Below, piece by piece: positions 1 through 5,568 of a stretch of 5,568 nucleotides of DNA. The notes beneath the pieces were generated by a model. The model had not been told where the DNA came from. It saw nothing but the letters and a program-made list of their open reading frames with translations, and did not search any database. This DNA comes from Planctomycetota bacterium. GTDB lineage: Bacteria; Planctomycetota; UBA11346. A program made the translations under genes and the position numbers. The stretch is taken from NCBI GenBank assembly GCA_013816645.1, contig JACDEC010000243.1:1-5568 (forward strand). The letters run 5' to 3'. How positions within the stretch are numbered: the first letter of the stretch is position 1; each line of letters begins with the position of its first letter.

Positions 1-2056
1 GGCCCCCGACCGCGCCGTCGGGCCAGGCGGACGGCAGCGCGGGTAGCAGTTCGATCGCGCCGGCGTGGCTCTGCAGCAGCATCTCGCACACCGCCGCGGT
101 GGCCCCGAAGTTGCCGTCGATCTGGAAGGGTGGGTGCAGGTCCCAGAGATTCGGCAAGGTCGAATGGCGCAGCAGCGCGAGCAGGTTCTCGTAAGCCTTG
201 CCGCCCTCGAGCAGCCGGGCCCAGAAGCTGATGATCCACGCCCGGCTCCAGCCGGTGTGGCCGCCGCCGTGGGCGAGCCGGCGTTCAAGGGTGGCGCGCG
301 CGGCCTTGGCCAGTTCCGGCGTGCCGCGCGGGGTGACCCGGTCCGAAGGATGCAGCGGGAAGAGATGGGAGATGTGGCGGTGGCCGGGCTCGGGCTCGTC
401 GTAGTCCTCGCTCCACTCCATGAGTTGACCGTGCTTGCCGATCGCCAGCGGCGGCAGGCGCTGGCTGGTCGCGAGCAGGCGCTCGCTGAAGGCCCCATCG
501 ATCCCCAGGATCGCGGCAGCGGCGCGGCAATGGCCGAACAGGTCCAGGATGATCGCAGTGTCCATGGTCGCGCCCATGCACAGGTTGCCGACCGTGCCGC
601 TGGTCGAGAAGTAGCTGTTCTCAGGCGACATCGACGGGCCCGAGACCAGGCGACCGCGCTGGTCCTCGACGAGGTAGTCGAGAAAGAATTCGGCGGCCTC
701 CTTCATGATGGGATAAGCGCGTGCCAGGAAGGCCCGGTCGGGATCGAAGGCGTAGTGCTCCCAGAGGTGCTGGCACAGCCAGGCCGCGCCCATCGGCCAC
801 AGGCCCCACTGCGCGCCGTCGGCCGGGGCGGTGAATCCCCAGACGTCGGTGAGGTGGTGGGCGACGAAGCCGCCGCAGTCGTAATGGATGCGCGCGGTGC
901 GGCGACCCGGTGCGCGCAGCGATTCGATGAAGTCGAAGAGCGGGAGATGACAATCGGCGAGGTTGGCGACCTCGGCCGGCCAGTAGTTCATCTGCAGGTT
1001 GATGTTGAGGTGGTAGTCCGCTTCCCAGGGCGGGGTGAAACTGTCGTTCCACAGACCCTGGAGGTTGGCGGGCAGCCCGCCGGGACGGCTGCTGGCGATG
1101 AGCAGGTAGCGGCCGAACTGGACGTACTGCGTGACCAGCGCGTGGTCCTCTGCGCCCGCGACGACCCGGGCCAGGCGCTGGTCGGTTGGTAGGGCGGCGA
1201 CGGCGGGATCGGCCTTTCCGAGCGTCAACGACATGCGGCGGAACAGCCGACGGTGGTCGGCGACATGGCGATCGCGCAGCTCCGCGAATGGGGTGGCGAG
1301 CGCGGCAGCGAGTTGTTCGCGGCAGCTGGTCAGCGGATCGCCGGACCGGAAGGAGGTCGCCGCGCACACCACCAGCGTGACCTCGTCGGCGCCGACCACC
1401 TCGATGCCGCTCGCGGTCTTCGCTTGCCTCCCACCACGGACGCGCGCGCCGAGCATCGCCCAGAAGTGCATCCCGCTGCCGCCATCGCACTGACCGGCGA
1501 GCACCACCGACTGGTCCTCGACGGCGACCTGGGCGTCCCGGTCGCGGCGCAGCGAGCAGGCGAGGCGAACGGATCCAGGTTTGTCCGCCGACACGCGCAG
1601 CACGATCGCCTGGTCGGGAGCGCTGACGAACAGCTCGCGGGTGAAACGCACGCCGCCGACCCGGTAGGTGAGGCGGGCGCACGCGCTGTCGAGATCGAGT
1701 TCGCGGCGGTAGTCCTCGACCTGCTCGTGCCCGGGCAGGTCGAGGAGCAGGTCGGCGAGCGGTTCGTAGGGCTTGATGCGCTTCGGTTCGCCCAGGAGCT
1801 TGGCGTCGGCCAGCGCCAGCGCGGCCACCTGGTCGCCGGCGAACAGCAGCCTGCGCACCTCGGGCAGGTGGGTGAGCGCCTCGGGATTGTCGCACTGCCG
1901 CGGTCCACCCGACCACAGGGTGTTCTCGTTGAGCTGGATGCGTTCCTGGGCGGGATGCCCGAACAGCATCGCCCCGAGCCGACCATTGCCGAGCGGGGTG
2001 GCGTGGTCCCATTGCGGCGCGGGCTGTTTCCACCACAGAGTCAGGTCTTCGGTCAT
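1..2056 (-). CDS. Glycoside hydrolase family 95 alpha-L-fucosidase, C-terminus cut off by the window edge
   Basis: This inverting exo-glycosidase of family GH95 is expected to release terminal alpha-L-fucose (typically 1,2-linked) from glycans. The frame is open from ATG 2056 to the left edge, giving 685 residues; the family is usually about 750-800, so only the tail of the C-terminal beta domain is missing. An N-terminal beta-sandwich (about 1-260, opening TLWWKQPAPQW and LGNGRLGAMLFG) precedes the (alpha/alpha)6 catalytic barrel. Visible signatures are GRYLLIASSRPGGLPANLQG, YHLNINLQMNYWPAE (348-362), SPENSY with E479, GGHTGWSRAW with H600, and QIDGNFG with D647. By analogy with Bifidobacterium AfcA, N351/N353 and D647 form the unusual Asn-Asp base and E479 is the acid. 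H349, before LNIN, matches AfcA; as I recall, L-galactosidase members carry Thr there, so fucosidase is favoured. No signal peptide is seen, so it is probably cytoplasmic. An in-frame TGA at 2086-2084 (the stop of the upstream gene) fixes the start region. No convincing Shine-Dalgarno is seen. Confidence 0.95.
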   Translation of the reverse strand, partial: MTEDLTLWWKQPAPQWDHATPLGNGRLGAMLFGHPAQERIQLNENTLWSGGPRQCDNPEALTHLPEVRRLLFAGDQVAALALADAKLLGEPKRIKPYEPLADLLLDLPGHEQVEDYRRELDLDSACARLTYRVGGVRFTRELFVSAPDQAIVLRVSADKPGSVRLACSLRRDRDAQVAVEDQSVVLAGQCDGGSGMHFWAMLGARVRGGRQAKTASGIEVVGADEVTLVVCAATSFRSGDPLTSCREQLAAALATPFAELRDRHVADHRRLFRRMSLTLGKADPAVAALPTDQRLARVVAGAEDHALVTQYVQFGRYLLIASSRPGGLPANLQGLWNDSFTPPWEADYHLNINLQMNYWPAEVANLADCHLPLFDFIESLRAPGRRTARIHYDCGGFVAHHLTDVWGFTAPADGAQWGLWPMGAAWLCQHLWEHYAFDPDRAFLARAYPIMKEAAEFFLDYLVEDQRGRLVSGPSMSPENSYFSTSGTVGNLCMGATMDTAIILDLFGHCRAAAAILGIDGAFSERLLATSQRLPPLAIGKHGQLMEWSEDYDEPEPGHRHISHLFPLHPSDRVTPRGTPELAKAARATLERRLAHGGGHTGWSRAWIISFWARLLEGGKAYENLLALLRHSTLPNLWDLHPPFQIDGNFGATAAVCEMLLQSHAGAIELLPALPSAWPDGAVGG

Positions 2057-2083
2057 GGGAGTACTCAGCGAGAGGTTGGAGGA
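2057..2083 (-). other. 27-base spacer between the ADP-ribosylglycohydrolase and fucosidase genes
   Basis: This is the only non-coding gap in the window. It is pyrimidine-rich on the transcribed strand and contains no hairpin followed by a T run, so a terminator here is unlikely and the fucosidase is probably co-transcribed with the genes before it. It also has no AGGAG-like sequence in front of ATG 2056, so how that start is recognised is unclear. Confidence 0.5.
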
Positions 2084-3142
2084 TCAGGGTAGGATGCGAC
2101 GCAGACCGTGAATCAGGACCGTGGTCAAGAACACCAGGCTACGCACCGGCAGGAGCGGCCACGCCCACCGCACGGGTCGGGCATCGCTGGCGGCGAATTC
2201 CGAACCGATCCGCCGCAGCACGTTGACCGAAAGTGGAAAGTCCACAATGCCGGAGACCCACTGCGGGTCGAAGGCGGCTTCGCCGCCGTCGAGGCCATAG
2301 AAGGCACCGGCGATGGCGCCGATGGTGTCCGTATCCCCGCCACAGCGGAAGATCGCACCCATGCCCGCAGTCGAGTCGGATCGGTGGCGAAGCCAGGCGC
2401 CGATGGCGACCGGTACGGCATGCATGCTCCATCCGCTGACGTGCTGCGGGCAGCCGAGCACAGTGGCCAGATCATCGACCGTATCGCCGCTGTCGTGCCA
2501 GCGGCGGAGGACGGCCAGTCGTTCGCCCCAGGTGGAGTCGTCGCTGCACCCCTTCAATATCGCCCACAACGTCGGAAGCTCGTCGCCACGGACGATCCAC
2601 GCTGACGTCTCGGCGACGGCGTGGGCTCCAGCCAGGGCGTGCGGATGAAGATGGGTTATCAGGGTGGCGGCGTCGACGTAGGCGCGGCGTTGATCGTTGT
2701 CAGCGGCGAAGCGCGCTCCGATGATGGCGACCCGCATGGCGGGACCGTCGCCTCCCGAGGCGACGCCCGATCGTGAGCGCGGGAAGCCGAGCCACAGCCG
2801 CAGGCATGCCTTGAGCGTCGCCATGCCGATGCCTGCGGGGAGGCAGAGGAACCACCAGCGCAGGCGCCAGGCGAACCGCCGCGAGAATGCATCGACTATC
2901 TCGGGATGAGCAAGCAGGCACTGCGCGACCAGCGCATGATGCTCGGTGTCGTCGCTGACCAAGCCGTGGCCGAGCAGGAAGCGATGCCGCAATGTCCCGG
3001 GGAATCGCCGAGCTATGCGTCGGCGGGAAAGCCCCTCGCCGATCAGCAACAGGCTGTCGCCAACCGCGGTGCCGACCAGGCAGCCGACGAATCGAGACGC
3101 CGCATGGAGGTCGCCGCCCCTGGTGTGCGTGGGTTCGGTCAC
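2084..3142 (-). CDS. ADP-ribosylglycohydrolase family protein (DraG/ARH fold)
   Basis: The protein has 352 residues from GTG 3142. The family are cytosolic, Mg2+- or Mn2+-dependent hydrolases that cleave ADP-ribose from protein side chains or other ADP-ribose conjugates. Hallmarks occur in order: RFVGCLVGTAVGDSL (17-31; GD at 28-29), SDDTEHHALVAQ (63-74, metal-binding acidic cluster), GPAMRVAIIG (133-142), THLHPHALAGAHAVAE (163-178), and GGDTDTIGAIAGAFYG (268-283, second metal site). All expected metal-ligand acids are present, so activity is plausible. A basic, Trp-rich segment (about 88-125) and a hydrophobic C-terminal helix ending in basic residues (about 325-350) suggest membrane association and, from memory, resemble a bacterial subgroup of this family. 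The GTG was chosen because it overlaps a TGA by four bases, is preceded by AAGGA at 5-base spacing, and lies 16 codons before the first family motif. Read without this start, the frame continues upstream into a membrane protein as a 480-residue apparent fusion (3526-2084), judged an artefact of an indel near 3220. The substrate is unknown. Confidence 0.9.
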   Translation of the reverse strand: MTEPTHTRGGDLHAASRFVGCLVGTAVGDSLLLIGEGLSRRRIARRFPGTLRHRFLLGHGLVSDDTEHHALVAQCLLAHPEIVDAFSRRFAWRLRWWFLCLPAGIGMATLKACLRLWLGFPRSRSGVASGGDGPAMRVAIIGARFAADNDQRRAYVDAATLITHLHPHALAGAHAVAETSAWIVRGDELPTLWAILKGCSDDSTWGERLAVLRRWHDSGDTVDDLATVLGCPQHVSGWSMHAVPVAIGAWLRHRSDSTAGMGAIFRCGGDTDTIGAIAGAFYGLDGGEAAFDPQWVSGIVDFPLSVNVLRRIGSEFAASDARPVRWAWPLLPVRSLVFLTTVLIHGLRRILP

Positions 3143-3526
3143 AGCCGTCCTTCGAGATAATCGGGAAGGCGGCCATTGATCCGTTGGGCCAGGACACCGT
3201 GGTACCAAGGTTCGGTCATGCTCCCACGCGATCAGTGCGATCGTGAGCGGGGTCTGCACCACGAGTATCCCCGGCCACCACAGCTCATCCCATCCCGCCC
3301 ACGCCACGACATTGACCAGGCACAGCCCAGCCCAGGCCAATTCCTTGGTGCGATGGATGCGGAAGACATTGCAGAACAGGAAGAAGTGGCCGATCGCGAG
3401 CGGGATGACCCCGGTCACCGGACCGAAGCGCGGCCACAGCCACCACGTCGCGGCCATCGCGCCGGCGAGCACCACCGCATCGGCGATGGACATCCGGAAT
3501 CCCCAGGTGCGACGAAGGGTATTCAT
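3139..3526 (-). CDS. Small four-helix membrane protein of unknown function, with a probable one-base frameshift
   Basis: ATG 3526 overlaps the TGA of the upstream gene (ATGA), implying translational coupling; no strong Shine-Dalgarno is seen. Residues 1-102 read cleanly and predict four membrane helices (about 13-30, 38-54, 62-78, 85-101). A conserved-looking core, HFFLFCNVFRIHR followed by KELAWAG (47-67), resembles small uncharacterised membrane proteins I recall from several bacterial phyla; no function is known to me. After E102 the same frame gives a low-complexity stretch rich in Pro, Arg and unusual codons (CGA, TTA, GTA, AGG). Skipping one base near 3220 instead gives 26 residues beginning MTEPWYHG and containing RINGRLPDYL, then TGA at 3141-3139, which overlaps the next GTG start by four bases. 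The restored protein would have about 128 residues with a short cytoplasmic tail. The indel could be a sequencing or assembly error or a true mutation; a genuine fusion to the glycohydrolase is the less likely alternative. Confidence 0.72.
3148..3152 (-). promoter_or_regulatory. Ribosome binding site for the ADP-ribosylglycohydrolase GTG start
   Basis: The coding strand reads AAGGA, then five bases (CGGCT), then GTG at 3142. This is the clearest Shine-Dalgarno in the window. It supports an independent translation start for the glycohydrolase inside what otherwise looks like one continuous reading frame with the membrane protein. Confidence 0.6.
3217..3223 (-). other. Probable frameshift point (one extra base) in the small membrane-protein gene
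   Basis: On the coding strand the sequence is GAG C ATG. Leaving out the single C (the complement of position 3220), or one G of the adjacent GGG, joins the hydrophobic ...TIALIAWE segment to the downstream MTEPWYHG frame. That frame stays open for 26 codons and stops exactly at the GTGA overlap with the glycohydrolase. The exact indel base cannot be fixed; anywhere between the end of the fourth helix and the YHG codons would do. Confidence 0.6.
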
Positions 3527-5187
3527 GCGTTCGACCGTGCGAGTTCGCCCGTCAGTCGCTCCTGGGCCGCGATCGGCGGCGCGTCGGCGAGCGGGACCAG
3601 CAGGCGATCGATCGCCGCGACCGCGGTGGCGAAACGTGCGTCCCAATCGCCGCTGACCACTACGTAGGGTCGGCCATCGGCCTCCAGGGCGGCGCGGCAG
3701 CGGGCAGCGAACTCCTCGCGCCGGTGCGGCATGTCGCGCTGCTGGTCATCGACCCACGGCACGTCGATGTCGAGCAGGAGGTAGAGATCGTGCCGACGTC
3801 GACGCGCCAGTTCGGTGATCCAGGGCTCGCAGGTGCCGAGATAGACGTCGCTCCAGATCGTGGTGGTCAAGGTGTCGGTATCGCAGATCAACACGCGGTT
3901 GGCCTGACGCGCCAGTGCGTCCTCGCTCGCGGCCTGGCCGAGCGCGATGAGCGGGAAGTCGGCGGCGTCGGCGACTCCGCGCTTGGCGTCGAGGTGGCCA
4001 CGCGCCCATTCCGGCGCCCACACCGTCGCGAAGTGCTGGGCCAGGCGGGCGGCGAGGGTGGTCTTGCCGGTCGATTCGGGTCCGAACACCACCACCCGGC
4101 GGCAATACCAAGGTCGCACCGCCGCTGGCAGGTGGATCCAGTGGGCGTAGGGATCAGCGCGCATCGCGGTTCCCGAGACCGGTACGCCCTGGCGCCCGCG
4201 ATCAGCGACGAGGTGGCGGGCGCCGAGGCGAAGGGCGAGCTCATCGCCGTAGGGTTCGCTGGTGAAAACCACGTCGATGGGTTCGCCGACCGCGCGCCGG
4301 ATGACGGGCAGCCACCGGTCCCAGAAGTCGGGATGCTCCTCGGGCGCGCCGGGCAGGTCGTCGGGGACATGGACCACGTCGCAATCGGGGAGCATCTCGC
4401 GCACCCATGCCGCGCGGCAGTGCCCGGGGATGGGCTCTCCCGGTTTGCTGCACACCAGCACGCTCAGGCGTTGGCAGCAGCCGCGGCCGAAGCGCGCGAG
4501 GTATTCATGTCCGCTGGTCGGCGGCATGAACTTGCCCAGGACCATGCCGCGGCGGTAGCGGGATGAAGCGCCGGGCATCGTCGCGTTGCTTGCGCTAAAG
4601 GCGCGCCGCCAGCGCACGTACCCCCACACGCTCAGTCCGAGGAATACCACGTTGAGACCGGCGATCAGGTAGAGCTCCTTGGAGGCGAACAGCGGGATCG
4701 AGAGCAGATTGGCCGCGATCCACACCAGCCAGTTCTCCAGGCGCTTGTGAGAGATCATCCATTGCGCGACCAGGCAGAGCACAACCGGCGCGCTGTCCGC
4801 CCACGGGACGGTCGAGTCCGTCCAGCAGTCGAGGGCCATGGCCAAGGGCACGTAGCTTGCAATTCCCAGTGACGTCAGCACCAGCCAAGCTCGCGGCGTG
4901 GTCCTGGCGATGACCACGCCCTGGTGTCGCTCGCCGCCCCGCAACCACTGCCACCAGCCATAGCATTGCAGGAACACGTAGACGACCTGGAGCCCGGATT
5001 CGGCGTACAGACCGGCCTTCCAGAACAGCACGAGCTGGAGCAGGACGTTGATCAGACCGGTCGGCCAGCTCCACAGGTGCTCGCGCACGTAGCACCACAC
5101 CGACCACAGCCCGAAGGCGGTGGCGACGATCTCGAGCGGGCTCAGGGGCAGCCAGGCCGCCCAGTTGGACAGGAGGCAGTCCGTCAT
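3523..5187 (-). CDS. PnuC-NadR fusion: nicotinamide riboside transporter with NMN adenylyltransferase and ribosylnicotinamide kinase
   Basis: This is one open frame of 554 residues. Residues 1-195 form a PnuC transporter with about seven membrane helices and the hallmarks SPLEI (16-20), WPTGLIN (41-47), LYAESGLQVVY (60-70), YGWWQW (76-81) and ENWLVWI (151-157). After a short linker (196-214) comes the NadR adenylyltransferase domain: GKFMPPTSGH (218-227), FTSEPYGDELA (308-318) and VSGTAMRADPYAHW (337-350). The kinase domain follows: Walker A GPESTGKT (369-376), the lid-like PEWARGHL (392-399), CDTDTLTTTIWS (435-446) and LLDIDVPWVDD (471-481). Predicted flow is uptake of nicotinamide riboside, phosphorylation to NMN, then adenylylation to NAD+, with the enzymes on the cytoplasmic face. 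The N-terminal helix-turn-helix of enterobacterial NadR is absent, so a repressor role is not expected. ATG 5187 overlaps the upstream TGA (ATGA); a weak GGAAG lies 10 bases before it. Codons farther upstream in this frame are Arg-rich and not PnuC-like, so they were excluded. An internal ATG (residue 204) could start a separate NadR, but no stop separates the halves. Confidence 0.92.
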   Translation of the reverse strand: MTDCLLSNWAAWLPLSPLEIVATAFGLWSVWCYVREHLWSWPTGLINVLLQLVLFWKAGLYAESGLQVVYVFLQCYGWWQWLRGGERHQGVVIARTTPRAWLVLTSLGIASYVPLAMALDCWTDSTVPWADSAPVVLCLVAQWMISHKRLENWLVWIAANLLSIPLFASKELYLIAGLNVVFLGLSVWGYVRWRRAFSASNATMPGASSRYRRGMVLGKFMPPTSGHEYLARFGRGCCQRLSVLVCSKPGEPIPGHCRAAWVREMLPDCDVVHVPDDLPGAPEEHPDFWDRWLPVIRRAVGEPIDVVFTSEPYGDELALRLGARHLVADRGRQGVPVSGTAMRADPYAHWIHLPAAVRPWYCRRVVVFGPESTGKTTLAARLAQHFATVWAPEWARGHLDAKRGVADAADFPLIALGQAASEDALARQANRVLICDTDTLTTTIWSDVYLGTCEPWITELARRRRHDLYLLLDIDVPWVDDQQRDMPHRREEFAARCRAALEADGRPYVVVSGDWDARFATAVAAIDRLLVPLADAPPIAAQERLTGELARSNA

Positions 5188-5568
5188 CGCGACGGGGCTT
5201 CCGGAACGGCGACGGCCAGCACATAGACGAGTTCCACCGCATACGAACCGATGCCTAGGACGAGAACGATGCCACCTGCGACGACTCCGGCGATGCCGTG
5301 AATCCACCCGCCCGAGATCGCCGCGGTCAGCACCGTCGTGAAGAAGGCGACGAGGAAGATAGAGATCCCGACGAAGAACAGGGCGAGATCGATCCGGGCG
5401 CCGTCGGGTTCGACGATCCAGGCGCGGGCGCCGCTGGAGGCGAGTGGAGTCAGTGCGAAAAGGTAGCCGGATCCGAGCAGGCATGCGGCCGCGGCGGCGC
5501 CGCTGGGATCGATGAGGAGGAACAGCGGTGAGGAGATCGCCAGGAGTCCGGCGACGAGGCGGTAGAGC
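5184..5568 (-). CDS. C-terminal part of a multi-pass membrane protein of unknown function, start beyond the right edge
   Basis: The frame is open from the window edge (first full codon at 5567) to TGA at 5186-5184, giving 127 residues. It is strongly hydrophobic, with about four candidate membrane helices: LVAGLLAISSPLFLLI, AAACLLGSGYLFALTPL, LALFFVGISIFLVAFFTTVL, and a long glycine-rich stretch after IHGIAGVV ending near LVYVLAVAV. Charged residues sit in the connecting segments, as expected for a real membrane protein. The stop overlaps the PnuC-NadR start by four bases, so the two are probably translationally coupled. I do not recognise the family. A role linked to NAD-precursor metabolism is possible only by position. 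The frame is supported by its hydrophobic pattern, codon use and the exact overlap, although the N-terminal portion and length are unknown. Confidence 0.72.
   Translation of the reverse strand, partial: LYRLVAGLLAISSPLFLLIDPSGAAAAACLLGSGYLFALTPLASSGARAWIVEPDGARIDLALFFVGISIFLVAFFTTVLTAAISGGWIHGIAGVVAGGIVLVLGIGSYAVELVYVLAVAVPEAPSR

Noticed and set aside
65..1192. Long plus-strand open frame of 375 codons
   Set aside because: It lies antisense to the GH95 gene, whose residues and active-site motifs are unmistakable. Its own translation is Arg/Ala/Gly/Val-rich with no family motif, as expected for a GC-rich shadow frame.
621..2036. Minus-strand 471-codon frame overlapping the fucosidase
   Set aside because: It is an out-of-frame shadow on the same strand, overloaded with Arg and Pro, while the neighbouring frame gives a full GH95 sequence.
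2057..2083. Terminator or promoter between the glycohydrolase and fucosidase genes
   Set aside because: No stem-loop with a T run and no recognisable -35/-10 pair could be found in 27 bases.
1253..2092. Plus-strand open frame of 279 codons
   Set aside because: It is antisense to the N-terminal domain of the fucosidase, has no recognisable domain, and reflects few stop codons in high-GC DNA.
3527..3646. Upstream extension of the small membrane-protein frame to 3646
   Set aside because: Those bases encode the C-terminus of the NadR kinase domain in another frame. The ATGA overlap at 3526 is the better start.
3724..4566. Plus-strand open frame of 280 codons
   Set aside because: It is fully antisense to the NadR half of the PnuC-NadR gene, whose Walker A and adenylyltransferase motifs define the coding strand.
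5188..5484. N-terminal extension of about 99 residues on the PnuC-NadR frame
   Set aside because: The extension is Arg-rich with no membrane helix or motif, and the same bases encode the hydrophobic C-terminus of the upstream membrane protein in another frame. ATG 5187 matches a typical PnuC start.

Overview
The window is a densely packed, high-GC (about two-thirds G+C by eye) bacterial segment in which every credible gene lies on the minus strand, so transcription runs from the right edge to the left edge. Almost every base is coding. Three of the four gene junctions are 4-base stop/start overlaps (ATGA, ATGA, GTGA) and the fourth is a 27-base spacer without a visible terminator. This is the layout of one co-transcribed operon that continues past both edges. 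No RNA gene, mobile element, CRISPR array or long repeat was seen, and no stretch over 300 bases lacks a gene.

Layout in transcription order: (1) the C-terminal 127 residues of an unrecognised multi-pass membrane protein (5568-5184); (2) a 554-residue protein joining a PnuC-type nicotinamide riboside transporter to a NadR-type NMN adenylyltransferase and ribosylnicotinamide kinase, without the NadR repressor domain (5187-3523); (3) a small, roughly four-helix membrane protein (3526-3139) that appears to carry a one-base frameshift near position 3220; (4) an ADP-ribosylglycohydrolase (DraG/ARH fold) starting at a GTG with a good Shine-Dalgarno (3142-2084); (5) a GH95 alpha-L-fucosidase, nearly complete, with its C-terminus beyond the left edge (2056-1).

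Functionally the centre is NAD-related. The PnuC-NadR protein can account for uptake of nicotinamide riboside, its phosphorylation to NMN and adenylylation to NAD+. The neighbouring ADP-ribosylglycohydrolase acts on ADP-ribose conjugates, which derive from NAD+. That these two form one NAD/ADP-ribose module is an inference from gene order. The fucosidase has no obvious link to NAD metabolism.

The most notable points are the transporter-enzyme fusion, which would put capture, phosphorylation and adenylylation of the vitamin in one polypeptide, and the region around 3220. There the raw reading frame runs uninterrupted from the membrane protein into the glycohydrolase and mimics a fusion, but the evidence favours two overlapping genes plus an indel. 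The host cannot be named from the sequence: GC content and the gene families fit several high-GC Gram-negative groups (for example Planctomycetota, Verrucomicrobiota or Xanthomonadales-like Gammaproteobacteria), and this is a low-confidence guess.
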